Source: JBOFEH01 sp051650265 (lineage in GTDB: Bacteria > Bacillota > Clostridia > Lachnospirales > Cellulosilyticaceae). Taken from it: DNA of 32,452 bases. The stretch is from the NCBI GenBank assembly GCA_051650265.1, contig JBOFIR010000219.1, positions 1 through 32,452 on the forward strand. Reading direction: 5' to 3'. The notes below the pieces were generated by a model. It was not told where the DNA came from. It did no database searches and saw nothing but the letters and a program-made list of their open reading frames with translations. Both the position numbers and the translations under genes were made by a program. Positions 8,306-16,619 of the stretch are shown here, in pieces; the first letter of the stretch is position 1; the number at the start of each line of letters is the position of its first letter.

Positions 8306-9220
8306 TTATAAGTATCTTTCATAGGGTACCGAGTTACCTAGATAATCTCTCTTTTCTTCATTATCCTTATTTTCATCTTTCTTAGGCATAAGCACTTCAC
8401 TTGTTTTGACGACTGGTCCACCTTTACGCGCCTTACCTAATATCTCGTATCCACCTAATCCCTTGAACTTTGTTATCGTATACATCAGGGCTTTTTCTAT
8501 AGATAGGACTTCGTTTAGTGGACAGTACGCTATTCGCTCTACAATAAATACTGGATCTAGCGCATGTATGAGCACTCTACTTGGTGCTGCAGCATAATCC
8601 GCTCCGGCTTCTAAAATTTTCTCAAAATACGACTGGCATGCTCCGGCAAATATCACTAATTGTTCCGTATACGGTCTAATACTTCTTGCTTCTTTTACCC
8701 CTTCAATAAAATAACTTGAATTTTTGTACTCCTTAAGGTTATCTACATTCTTGTAATTTTTGTTCAGTGCATCATGGCCAGTGAGCACTAATATATCTGG
8801 GTTGTGTTTTTCTATAAGCGCCTTGACACGCTTTGGCTGATCGGACTCGAGAACATGCTCACCCACCGCATTAACTCCCAATGTTTCATAGTAACGAAGG
8901 CAGAGGTTCAGATAGAACGTATCCCCGTCTATGTGTAGTACCTTCCCGGTTTTCTGAAGTATCGGTCTAGCAAGTAAGTCCTTCTTTTCTTCTACAATCA
9001 GTTTGACAGTCTCATCAATTTGCTCCATTATACTTGTCTCTTTATTTGTAAATCGCATTCCTCCCGCCAATTCAAGATCACTTAACGGTGCATCCGCTAT
9101 AATCCTATAGGAGATCCCTTTTAAGCGTGCTATCCCCGTACCACCGATTGCTACTATTCGAAACAGAATATCTCTGCCATAAGACTTCCTGACTACATAA
9201 TCACCTACACGTACCACCAT
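8306..9220 (-). CDS. yabG: sporulation-specific protease YabG
   Basis: Cysteine-type protease (MEROPS family U57) made late in sporulation, which trims coat proteins and, in clostridia, precursors of germination proteins. The N-terminus (VGDYVVRKSYGRDILF) and LKGISYRIIADAP are typical. Two conserved-looking candidate catalytic residues are His149 in LVLTGHDAL and Cys195 in FAGACQSYF; the assignment is from family memory and spacing. At 304 residues it is about normal. The ATG has GAGGAGGG five bases before it. The gene is followed by its own terminator and then the SipL-like gene. A sigma-K type promoter is expected, but I could not identify one with confidence. Confidence 0.93.
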   Translation of the reverse strand: MVVRVGDYVVRKSYGRDILFRIVAIGGTGIARLKGISYRIIADAPLSDLELAGGMRFTNKETSIMEQIDETVKLIVEEKKDLLARPILQKTGKVLHIDGDTFYLNLCLRYYETLGVNAVGEHVLESDQPKRVKALIEKHNPDILVLTGHDALNKNYKNVDNLKEYKNSSYFIEGVKEARSIRPYTEQLVIFAGACQSYFEKILEAGADYAAAPSRVLIHALDPVFIVERIAYCPLNEVLSIEKALMYTITKFKGLGGYEILGKARKGGPVVKTSEVLMPKKDENKDNEEKRDYLGNSVPYERYL

Positions 9221-9303
9221 GCAGCCCTCCTCTATAATGCACTTCTTCTGTTCATTATATTAATAGGGTAGTCCGTCCTATGCCATATGTACCAACAACT
9301 TTC

Positions 9304-9534
9304 CTATGAGGTATTTCCTGCGTTGCTACACGGCATCCTCGGCCCGTGCAAAATCCGCTTCATACGAAAGATCTGTTCTCTTTTCTTCATCAAGAACGCT
9401 CCAAACACCACCTGACGCTCCTCTACTTTTGCATGACCTCTGGTATATACCTGTACCGGTAACACCAACTCCCATTTGCTCCAAATTGGTAAGATCACTC
9501 CCACTAACACACCAACCAATACTATGTACGCCAT
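9304..9534 (-). CDS. small single-pass membrane protein, unknown function
   Basis: I do not recognise this 76-residue protein. It starts with a hydrophobic segment (MAYIVLVGVLVGVILPIW) that could be a membrane anchor or an uncleaved signal, followed by a basic cytoplasmic or external tail rich in K and R. The ATG at 9534 has AGAGGGGA before it; an in-frame GTG 19 codons earlier has no ribosome binding site. It lies between the mutase terminator and yabG, 83 bases from the latter, without a clear terminator of its own. It may therefore be co-transcribed with yabG. An open frame on the opposite strand covers the same region but lacks a ribosome binding site. Whether this gene is real rests on the start signal and the hydrophobic segment. 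Confidence 0.5.
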   Translation of the reverse strand: MAYIVLVGVLVGVILPIWSKWELVLPVQVYTRGHAKVEERQVVFGAFLMKKREQIFRMKRILHGPRMPCSNAGNTS

Positions 9535-9829
9535 ATTCAATCCCCTCTTTCTTTTCTCCTCACCACTTGTTTTTGTGTTTCTGCTGTTCACATTTCGAAG
9601 TCTATCACACCAAAATTTGATTGAAAATATTCAAGTGAAAACTAGTTGCATTATAACCTTTCGAGGCTTGAAAATACTGAAAAAGATTGGCCAAATAGTT
9701 TTGGCTTTAAGGGGGTGCTAGAAAGCCTCCTTCGCTTACGTAAGGTTCGCGTAATGCAGCTTACAACTCACAACGCAAAAAGAGCATCCCGAAGGATGCT
9801 CTACTTTGTAGGGTACTGCAAAATAAATC
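9535..9829. other. 295-bp intergenic region with structured sequence
   Basis: Besides the mutase terminator (9781-9802) this gap contains a perfect 10-bp palindrome CTTACGTAAG (9735-9744) and a small inverted repeat GCCAAA-TAGT-TTTGGC around 9690-9705. On the minus strand TTATAATG occurs about 115 bases before the small membrane gene and could be a -10 box. I see no convincing gene, tRNA or known riboswitch in it. Confidence 0.4.
9781..9802 (-). terminator. rho-independent terminator after the phospho-sugar mutase
   Basis: On the minus strand the sequence AGAGCATCC-TTCG-GGATGCTCT is a perfect 9-bp stem closed by a UUCG tetraloop and followed by TTTTT. The extra-stable tetraloop makes this a strong terminator, 28 bases past the stop codon. 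Confidence 0.92.
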
Positions 9830-11557
9830 TTACATCCAAGGAGCGATCAGCGCCTCTATAGCAGCTTTCACACCTGCTACTTTTTGATCAGCATCTGCCA
9901 CGCTCTCACCTTTGACCCCAATATAAAACTTAATCTTTGGCTCTGTCCCAGAAGGTCTCACGCATACCCACGCTGCGTCATTTAACTCATAGTATAAGAC
10001 ATTTGACTTTGGAAGGGTGATCATAGAAAGTGTTCCCTCTTTGGTTTGGCGTACTCCTGTTTTGTAGTCACGTGTTGCTTCTATACTATATGTTGCAAGA
10101 TGGTCTGGCATTTGTGTTCTGAGGTTTTCCATGATCCCTTGAATCTTACCGATGCCTTCAATCCCTTTGAGTGTGATAGATTGGACTTCTTCTTTATAGT
10201 ATCCATACTTTTCATAAAGTGAGATGAGTCCTTCATACAGTGTCATGCCTTGCTTCTTATAGAATGCTGCCATTTCACAAGCCAACATACATGCAACCAC
10301 TGCATCTTTATCTCTTGCATATGTTCCCGCTAGGCAGCCATAGCTTTCTTCGAAGCCAAAGGCATAAGTTTTATCACCATTTTCTTCAAACAAACGGATC
10401 TGTTCGCCAATATATTTGAACCCTGTCAGTACTTCCATGAGCTCTGCGTCATAAGCATTTGCCACCACTCGTACCATCTCTGTTGTTACAATGGTCTTGA
10501 TTACCACACTATTAGGTGCCAGTGTTCCTTGTGCTTCTTTTTGTGAAAGCACATATTCAGTGAGCATTGCCCCTGTCATATTACCCGTTAGTACAAGATA
10601 CTCACCAGCTTCATCACGCACAAGTACGCCTACCCTATCTGCATCAGGGTCTGTCCCAATAATGATGTCTGCTTGTACCTCTTTTGCAAGGTCAATTGCC
10701 AATTTAAATGCGCCAACATCTTCTGGGTTAGGACTTTTGACCGTAGGGAAATTGCCATCTGGCTTCACTTGTTCCTCTACCACATAAACATGTTTGAATC
10801 CCACTTCCTTCAATATTTTTTGAACAGGCACATTACCCGTTCCATGGATTGGGGTGTACACGATCTTAAAATCATCTGCTAACTCTTCAATCACGTCTAG
10901 GCGCATTGCTTGTTCTTTGACATTTTGAATATAAAGTGTATCAATCTCTTCCCCTATGTAAGTGAGCAAACCACTTGCTAAAGCCTCTTCTTCACACATC
11001 ACTTTCACTTCATTAAAGTCAGTAATCTTATTCACCTCTTGGATGATCATATCATCATAAGGTGCAATTACCTGTGCCCCGTCATTACCATATACTTTGT
11101 AGCCATTATATTCTGCTGGATTGTGACTTGCAGTAATGACAATCCCTGAAGTACATCCAAGATGTCTTACTGTAAAAGAAAGTTCTGGTACTGGGCGCAG
11201 ACTTTCAAACAAATAAGCGTGAATCCCATTTGCCGCAAGTACAAGTGCCGCCTCTTTTGCAAATAGATCTGACATATTTCTTGAATCATATGCAATGGCA
11301 ACTTTCGGCTCACTGACCCCTTGTCCATTGATAAAGTTGGCAAGTCCTTGTGTTGCTTTTCTCACAATATAGCAATTCATACGATTAGTTCCCGCACCAA
11401 TAATCCCTCTTAACCCTGCTGTTCCAAATTCAAGTTCTGTATAAAAACGATCTTCAATCTCTTTCTCATCATTGCTAATCGCTTCAAGTTCTGCTTTTGT
11501 TGCATCATCAAAATACGTATTTGTTAACCACTCTTCATATAATTTTTTGTATGCCAT
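9830..11557 (-). CDS. phospho-sugar mutase (phosphoglucomutase/phosphomannomutase family)
   Basis: Cytoplasmic alpha-D-phosphohexomutase that moves phosphate between C1 and C6 of glucose or mannose. The phosphoserine loop is ITASHNPAEYNG (Ser144 from the chosen start), the metal-binding loop is TDPDADR (about 302-308), the sugar-binding loop is GFEESYG, and the phosphate-binding loop near the end is RPSGTEPK. At 575 residues it matches the long PgcA-type of Bacillota. The ATG at 11557 sits eight bases after AAAGGAG; the frame is open seven codons further, but those ATGs lie at or before that site. A good promoter is upstream and a UUCG-loop terminator downstream, so it is monocistronic. It would convert the glucose-1-phosphate made by the glycogen phosphorylase. 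Confidence 0.95.
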   Translation of the reverse strand: MAYKKLYEEWLTNTYFDDATKAELEAISNDEKEIEDRFYTELEFGTAGLRGIIGAGTNRMNCYIVRKATQGLANFINGQGVSEPKVAIAYDSRNMSDLFAKEAALVLAANGIHAYLFESLRPVPELSFTVRHLGCTSGIVITASHNPAEYNGYKVYGNDGAQVIAPYDDMIIQEVNKITDFNEVKVMCEEEALASGLLTYIGEEIDTLYIQNVKEQAMRLDVIEELADDFKIVYTPIHGTGNVPVQKILKEVGFKHVYVVEEQVKPDGNFPTVKSPNPEDVGAFKLAIDLAKEVQADIIIGTDPDADRVGVLVRDEAGEYLVLTGNMTGAMLTEYVLSQKEAQGTLAPNSVVIKTIVTTEMVRVVANAYDAELMEVLTGFKYIGEQIRLFEENGDKTYAFGFEESYGCLAGTYARDKDAVVACMLACEMAAFYKKQGMTLYEGLISLYEKYGYYKEEVQSITLKGIEGIGKIQGIMENLRTQMPDHLATYSIEATRDYKTGVRQTKEGTLSMITLPKSNVLYYELNDAAWVCVRPSGTEPKIKFYIGVKGESVADADQKVAGVKAAIEALIAPWM

Positions 11558-11599
11558 CCCCATCTCTCCTTTAACCATTTTTTTACATTTTCCTCTTTG

Positions 11600-11628
11600 A
11601 GTATAATATATATTTCAAAATTTTTCAA
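11600..11628 (-). promoter_or_regulatory. sigma-A promoter of the phospho-sugar mutase
   Basis: On the minus strand TTGAAA (11623-11628) and TATACT (11600-11605) are 17 bp apart in an A/T-rich context, about 42 bases before the chosen start. It lies between the PEGA terminator and the mutase gene. Confidence 0.65.
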
Positions 11629-11639
11629 ACTCATTCTAC

Positions 11640-11673
11640 AAAAAAAAGATAGCTAGAGTTTCCTCTAACTATC
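11640..11673 (-). terminator. rho-independent terminator after the PEGA-domain gene
   Basis: GATAG(C)TAGAG at 11648-11658 pairs with CTCTA(A)CTATC at 11663-11673, an 11-bp stem with one mismatch. On the minus strand it is followed by eight T residues, and the stem starts one base beyond the stop codon. Confidence 0.9.
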
Positions 11674-12993
11674 CTAATTTTTTGGTGTAAGCGCATAAAG
11701 ATAATTATTTTGATTATCGCTATTATCTATAATGATTGAGGTACTATAGTCTTCGTACCCTTCTTTTCGAAGTAAGATACTATAATCTCCGACCTTTAAT
11801 GTTGTTGTAAATGGCGTAATACCATGATCTTCTCCATTAATGATTACTTTAGCACCCGTAGGCTCTGTCATCACATTAATGCAGTAGTTCCCTTCAACAT
11901 TTTCAATCTGCTCCCCATTACGATCTTGTGCATCTTCTTCATCTTCTCGCTTCTCTTTTTCATCTTCTTGAAGCGTCACTTGAAGCACTACCTTACCTGT
12001 AATATCTACACGCATTCCCCAAGGTTTATAACCTGATGCAACGACGATTACATCATATTTTCCTTCGAGCACCTCTATGGGCTCTCCTGGTTTGTAAATC
12101 TTAGGACCTATATGGATTTCATAATCTTTAACACCTTCTAAGACCTGTACTTCAAGTTGTCCATAGATGAGCTTTGCGCCCTTCAAATCCACTTTTAATA
12201 CTTCTTCAGGTCTTACCTCTATCCTATGGGTGACAGGTTCATAGCCCTTGAGCCTAATCGTTACTTTATGCATACCTGCGGTCACTGGGACCGGCTCCTG
12301 TACACGCTCTACTGGAATCTGCCTATTGATATCAATCTCAAGGATCCCCTCCTCACTTGGTAACTGATCTAAGAGAATATACCCTTGCCTTTCTATCACT
12401 TTGATGCTATAGATATGGGCACCTATTCCCCCTACATCTAACTTATCATATGGTCCTATCTGCGACAAATCAATCCTTTCTCCATTTTGATCCCATACCA
12501 AAAGAGTCTCATCATACACATAAGAATTCTCACCAATCATGATTTGTTTTTGCAGTTCATCTATCTTGATACCAATAAGTTCTTGTTTTACCCAGCTCTC
12601 TGGTATTTTGTCTATTTCAAGAGCAAGTTTTGTCTGCGTATCATAGGTAATCATTACAAGGTCACCTACGTTCAATGCTGTAAGTGGCATACGCTCACTA
12701 TTTTTTTCTCTGACAATCACAGCTTCCGCCGCATCTATCTTAGCAAATACTTGGCTTTTGACATCTATGTATCCTATTTCATTTCCTTCAAGTCCCTCAA
12801 TCATACACATCATCTGCGCTGTTTCAGATCCCTCGCCTGGCAGTTCATAAACCTGCCCCTCACCTGGCTGATTTTCACTTTTTGCCTCTATACCCAAGTA
12901 CCTTATACCCATAAACAGACCTATTACTAAGGCCATCAATCCCATAACACCTGTGATGATCATGACTTTGACAAATAGTTTATTCCCTTGCAT
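11674..12993 (-). CDS. membrane-anchored PEGA-domain protein
   Basis: A 439-residue protein with one N-terminal membrane segment (about residues 9-32). A beta-rich region of unknown function runs from about 50 to 215. Three PEGA-type modules then follow, at about 215-275, 275-345 and 365-435. The last is the clearest: TEPTGAKVIINGEDHGITPF, then LLRKEGYEDYS. Between modules 2 and 3 is a highly charged linker rich in E, D, K and R. PEGA domains are small beta folds found in S-layer and other envelope proteins, so this is probably an external or envelope-facing protein. AAAGGAG is at the right distance before the ATG. It has its own promoter and terminator. The exact role is unknown. Confidence 0.8.
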   Translation of the reverse strand: MQGNKLFVKVMIITGVMGLMALVIGLFMGIRYLGIEAKSENQPGEGQVYELPGEGSETAQMMCMIEGLEGNEIGYIDVKSQVFAKIDAAEAVIVREKNSERMPLTALNVGDLVMITYDTQTKLALEIDKIPESWVKQELIGIKIDELQKQIMIGENSYVYDETLLVWDQNGERIDLSQIGPYDKLDVGGIGAHIYSIKVIERQGYILLDQLPSEEGILEIDINRQIPVERVQEPVPVTAGMHKVTIRLKGYEPVTHRIEVRPEEVLKVDLKGAKLIYGQLEVQVLEGVKDYEIHIGPKIYKPGEPIEVLEGKYDVIVVASGYKPWGMRVDITGKVVLQVTLQEDEKEKREDEEDAQDRNGEQIENVEGNYCINVMTEPTGAKVIINGEDHGITPFTTTLKVGDYSILLRKEGYEDYSTSIIIDNSDNQNNYLYALTPKN

Positions 12994-13025
12994 GTGCGTT
13001 CTCCTTTGCCCTTTTATCTTTTCTC

Positions 13026-13054
13026 ATTCTAAAGGTATTTAGAGCAAAGGTCAA
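13026..13054 (-). promoter_or_regulatory. sigma-A promoter of the PEGA-domain gene
   Basis: On the minus strand TTGACC (13049-13054) and TAGAAT (13026-13031) are exactly 17 bp apart, about 33 bases before the ATG. Because the match is to the vegetative consensus, the gene is probably not sporulation-specific, although the CotS-family gene lies next to it. Confidence 0.6.
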
Positions 13055-13087
13055 TGAATCAATAGTCCTTCTTTTTTGCAAAGAAAA

Positions 13088-13114
13088 AAGAGGGGAGACG
13101 CTTGGTCTTTCCCC
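13088..13114 (-). terminator. rho-independent terminator after the CotS-family gene
   Basis: GGGGAGAC (13092-13099) pairs with GTCTTTCCCC (13105-13114) with a two-base bulge. On the minus strand this is followed by a run of six T residues. The stem touches the stop codon of the CotS-family gene. Confidence 0.82.
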
Positions 13115-14110
13115 CTATAAATACTTGCTAATTTGCCTTGCAACCTCCAACTGATCTTGCTGGTATACTACCATGTTTTTCCATTTCATTTCAAAAATAT
13201 TATAGTTTGCCCTACGCCTTGATCCATAGTATTTCTGACAGATACCCGCATACTTCTCTGGAAAGATCATCATTGCTTTAAGCAGTCTAATCTCTTCATC
13301 AGACAAGCTATTTTCTGCAATATAAATATCAATGAGTTGTTGTAAAAGGTGAATGTCCCAGTTATTTTTTTGCATCACTTTTGTAAGTACATTCGCGAGA
13401 TCTACAAGCTGTACATTGTAATTACAACTATCCATATTAGATAACATATATGGGCCGTCCATCTGTTTTTCAATACAGTGATAGCTGTAGTCATTGTGTG
13501 CAATTGTCTGTTTGGCCTTCGCACTTTGTATGAGGCGCTCACACATTTGTTTATCGATCTGTGCGATGGCTAATTCTTCGAGTTCCTCATAGACGCCATG
13601 ACCCTCTAAAAACATGATTTCAAAAGGCGTCTTCTGAGAAAGATCAATGAGTGATCTTCTAATTTTTTTAGACTCATACAGCCTCTTTTCACAGTATGTA
13701 TAAAGATTTTTCATATGCGCCATCTCAATACTTCTAGTTTCCGATGTTACGCCTCTTGCTGCAAGATGAAATTTTGCAAGAAGCCCCATCACCGCTTTGA
13801 GATCTTCTACATCTTGAAAATTCACTTCTTCTCTTTCCTTATACTTCTGCAATACATAGATTTTATCTTGATATATAGCATAAGGGACTTTTTTCTTATT
13901 TAGATAGATCGGATCTATGTTTTTAAGTCCATTCTCTATAAGATGTGCGTTGACTTCATATTCAAAAGCAATTTGCTCTTTGGGAATATTCACCTTTCGC
14001 AAGACATACTCGCCCGTTGGCGTTACAAGATAATAATTACTACGGCTATAGTAATACTTCTTCACATTCAAGTCGTACTGATAAATTAGTTCCTGACTTA
14101 AGGACTTCAT
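13115..14110 (-). CDS. CotS-family spore coat protein (kinase-like fold)
   Basis: The 331 residues have the layout of CotS/YutH-type coat proteins, which are aminoglycoside-phosphotransferase-like. Seen are an N-lobe with FEYEVNAHLIENGL and a hinge VLQKYKE, a C-lobe with AHNDYSYHCI in the place of the catalytic loop, and then LVDLANVLTKV. The loop reads HND rather than HGD, so catalytic ability is uncertain. In Bacillota such proteins lie in the spore coat and are made in the mother cell. The ATG is preceded by AAAGGGGGG. The gene stands alone, divergent from the plus-strand DUF4340 gene, with a terminator right after it. No sigma-E or sigma-K promoter could be defined. Confidence 0.82.
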   Translation of the reverse strand: MKSLSQELIYQYDLNVKKYYYSRSNYYLVTPTGEYVLRKVNIPKEQIAFEYEVNAHLIENGLKNIDPIYLNKKKVPYAIYQDKIYVLQKYKEREEVNFQDVEDLKAVMGLLAKFHLAARGVTSETRSIEMAHMKNLYTYCEKRLYESKKIRRSLIDLSQKTPFEIMFLEGHGVYEELEELAIAQIDKQMCERLIQSAKAKQTIAHNDYSYHCIEKQMDGPYMLSNMDSCNYNVQLVDLANVLTKVMQKNNWDIHLLQQLIDIYIAENSLSDEEIRLLKAMMIFPEKYAGICQKYYGSRRRANYNIFEMKWKNMVVYQQDQLEVARQISKYL

Positions 14111-14212
14111 ACTTTCCCCCCTTTATGCTTATACAACATGTACTGTCTCTCTATTTATATGTACTACTTTCTTAAAAAATATCTTTTTTTCATTTTCTGT
14201 TCATATTTTTCA

Positions 14213-14241
14213 TCGATAATAGAAAAGACTTATGTTACAAT
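14213..14241 (+). promoter_or_regulatory. promoter of the DUF4340 gene with extended -10
   Basis: TCGATA (14213-14218, four of six consensus bases) and TACAAT (14236-14241) are 17 bp apart, and TG stands one base before the -10 as an extended element. It lies about 40 bases before the start codon. Confidence 0.5.
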
Positions 14242-14282
14242 AGTAGCATTCGACCACACAGACTAGTGAAAGGAGTGATCTG

Positions 14283-15200
14283 ATGATTAAACGTGGTTGG
14301 GTGACACCAATACTTGTATCTATTATTTGTATTGTGATGTTGCTAAGCTATCAATCGAAACAACTGGGGCAATCACATGCACGTCATTCAAATTTGCCAC
14401 AAATCCCATGGGAAAAAGAACGTAATGAGATCTTGGAACTTCATATTGCATCTGGTTCACAAACTATCTCTATCAAACGAGGTACTGATGCTTGGATGAT
14501 GACTTCTCCTGTTACATCTTACGTAGATGCCACCTATCTATATGACGCTTTATCATTCGTTCTTAAGCCGCCAATCTCAAGTACTATTGCTTCCCCTGTC
14601 ACCGACGTGAAGAGTTTTGGCATCGATGCTTATTCGAAATCTGTTTCAATTATTGATAACGATGGCAAAAAATACGAACTCATTTGTGGTAGTGAGGCTG
14701 ATTCATCAAGTTATTATGCCTATGAGCCACTTTCTCACACCATTTATACTATAGATAAAAATGCTTTTGATAAGATGTCTACTGTCGTAGATGATTGGCG
14801 TGAAAAACGTTACATTCAATATGACGCGAATACATTAGCAACTATTAAGTTAAAAGTAGGCCCCCAAGAACATCTGATTACTAAAACACTTATTGAAGAG
14901 AAGCAAGTATGGACTTCTTCTACGTTATCAGAAACCTTTGTTACAGAATTACAAGGCTTCTTGAAGACAACGCGTATCTCTCAATTTATTGTAGATGGTG
15001 CAAGTCCTGAAATTGTCAAATCTTATGGTTTTGATGAACCATCATTCTCTTTAGTACTCATTGATGCACAAGGAAGCAAACAAATCTTTGACTTCAAGCT
15101 TGGCCAGGCCAATTCAAAATCTTGTTACGTGCTTGATCGTAATTCACGTAATATCTATACCATCCCTTATTTTGAATTACACCGCTTAAAAACTACATAA
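14283..15200 (+). CDS. DUF4340-domain membrane-anchored protein
   Basis: A 305-residue protein with one N-terminal membrane segment (VTPILVSIICIVMLLSY), then an extracytoplasmic beta-rich region. Phrases such as IKRGTDAWMMTSPV, SFGIDAYSKSVSI and the repeat of this layout near residue 250 (SYGFDEPSFSLVLID) match DUF4340, in which short beta units recur. The function is unknown. Some DUF4340 proteins lie next to gliding or ABC transporter genes, but none is present here. AAAGGAG is eight bases before the ATG. It is one of only three plus-strand genes in the window and converges on the CCA enzyme gene, with a shared terminator. Confidence 0.78.
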   Translation: MIKRGWVTPILVSIICIVMLLSYQSKQLGQSHARHSNLPQIPWEKERNEILELHIASGSQTISIKRGTDAWMMTSPVTSYVDATYLYDALSFVLKPPISSTIASPVTDVKSFGIDAYSKSVSIIDNDGKKYELICGSEADSSSYYAYEPLSHTIYTIDKNAFDKMSTVVDDWREKRYIQYDANTLATIKLKVGPQEHLITKTLIEEKQVWTSSTLSETFVTELQGFLKTTRISQFIVDGASPEIVKSYGFDEPSFSLVLIDAQGSKQIFDFKLGQANSKSCYVLDRNSRNIYTIPYFELHRLKTT

Positions 15201-15208
15201 ACAAAAGA

Positions 15209-15255
15209 AAAAAACCAAGGAACGCCTCTCACAAAGGTTGGTTCCTTGGTTTTTT
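15209..15255. terminator. bidirectional terminator between the DUF4340 and cca genes
   Basis: A perfect 15-bp inverted repeat (AAAAAACCAAGGAAC at 15209-15223 with its complement at 15241-15255) has A runs on the left and T runs on the right. It serves both convergent genes. The minus-strand stop codon overlaps the right arm. Confidence 0.92.
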
Positions 15256-16603
15256 AATGCTTACGCATATAGTCTAATAATATTTCTTTTTGGTTGTGCT
15301 CTGGATGCTCAAGTACATAAGTTAATGCCTCACCTAACTTCTCACCAATTACTTTTCCTTTTGGCACGCCAATGGCCATCAGATCACTTCCTGTAATAGC
15401 AAGCTGTTTGAGGCTATAGCACTCTTGCCCTTCTAGAATCTCCTTGAAGAGTTCTCTCACGTGCTCTACAATCTTCATCTTTTGCACAAGCTTTGCAGGG
15501 TTTTGCGCTTTTGCATCTGCAATCTGTACTGTGATGAGTTTTTCAAAAAGTTCTGGCCCCATCACACCTAGAAGTTCTTTGATATAAACTTTCGTAATAG
15601 GCTTTTTGAAATGATAATCATGATATCCCACCAAAAGTGATACTTTCTTGATTGTATCATTATCTAACCGAAGTTCTTTGAGAATATGCTTTGCAAGTTC
15701 CATACTCTTCTTTGGATGATTGTAAAAATGATCAATCCCCTTGGCATCTGTTGTCTTAACCGCAGGCTTGCCAATATCATGTAGAAGCATGGTTAGTCTA
15801 AGTAATGTATCTTTTGGTACTTCTTTCATCGCTACAAGACTATGCTTTGCCACATTGTAGATATGATGTGGATGATGCTGCGCTGTCTCATAGGCTGGAA
15901 TAAACTCTGGTATGATATATTCTAATAGTCCAAGATCATAGAGCTGATCAATGTACTCTGGGCGATCAGACAGGCAGATCTTTAGGAATTCATCACGAAT
16001 ACGCTCTTTGCTAATATGTGCAAGAAGTGTGCGGCAGGCTTTGATCCCTTCTATCGTCTTGGAATCAATAGCAAATCCAAGTTGCGCAGAGAAACGAATC
16101 GCACGCAAAATACGTAGGGCATCCTCTGTAAAACGTTCCTTGGCATCTCTTACTGACTTGATACACCTATCCTCGATATGCTTCACACCATTGTACGGGT
16201 CCATAAAACCTCTCGTTGGATGATAAGCGATGGCATTCATCGTAAAATCACGTCTTGAAAGATCTAAGGTAATATCTTCTACAAAGCTCACCTGCTCTGG
16301 GTGTCTAAAATCTTTGTACTCCCCTTCTATTCTATACGTCGTGATCTCATAATGCTCCCCATCTTCTAAGATGACTGTCACAGTTCCATGTTCTATCCCT
16401 GTATCATAGGAACGTTTAAAAACTGCTTTAACCTGCTCTGGTTTTGCGGATGTGGTAATATCCCAGTCATTGGGTTCTCTTTGCATCAGCATATCTCTCA
16501 CGCATCCACCTACAATATATGCCTCATAGCCTGCATCTTCAAGTTGTTTGATAATACTGAGGGCATCCTCAGGAATTTGTCTATTGTATACGCCTAACGC
16601 CAT
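15254..16603 (-). CDS. cca: CCA tRNA nucleotidyltransferase
   Basis: Class II nucleotidyltransferase that builds or repairs the CCA end of tRNA. The head domain has VGGCVRDMLM (about 31-40) and the metal-binding DWDITT (Asp46 and Asp48). RRDFTMNAIAYHP, then DALRILRAIRFSAQLGF, gives the base-selection region, and an HD domain follows with LLHDIGKP and HPHHIYN. At 449 residues it is in the usual range of the HD-bearing enzymes. I chose the ATG at 16603, which follows AAAGAGGGG, over a frame extension of 27 codons that would overlap the asparaginase gene. The stop of that gene is 16 bases upstream, so the two are co-transcribed. Whether it adds CCA or only part of it cannot be told. Confidence 0.94.
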   Translation of the reverse strand: MALGVYNRQIPEDALSIIKQLEDAGYEAYIVGGCVRDMLMQREPNDWDITTSAKPEQVKAVFKRSYDTGIEHGTVTVILEDGEHYEITTYRIEGEYKDFRHPEQVSFVEDITLDLSRRDFTMNAIAYHPTRGFMDPYNGVKHIEDRCIKSVRDAKERFTEDALRILRAIRFSAQLGFAIDSKTIEGIKACRTLLAHISKERIRDEFLKICLSDRPEYIDQLYDLGLLEYIIPEFIPAYETAQHHPHHIYNVAKHSLVAMKEVPKDTLLRLTMLLHDIGKPAVKTTDAKGIDHFYNHPKKSMELAKHILKELRLDNDTIKKVSLLVGYHDYHFKKPITKVYIKELLGVMGPELFEKLITVQIADAKAQNPAKLVQKMKIVEHVRELFKEILEGQECYSLKQLAITGSDLMAIGVPKGKVIGEKLGEALTYVLEHPEHNQKEILLDYMRKH

Positions 16604-16619
16604 AAAACCCCTCTTTCCT

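Noticed and set aside
9306..9620. Open frame of 104 codons on the plus strand opposite the small membrane protein
   Set aside because: It has no ribosome binding site, an unlikely composition, and the opposite frame has a good start signal and a clean membrane segment.
12487..12930. Open frame of 147 codons on the plus strand
   Set aside because: It is antisense to the PEGA-domain gene, which has promoter, ribosome binding site and terminator; the product is rich in F, Y, H and L, as expected from antisense reading.
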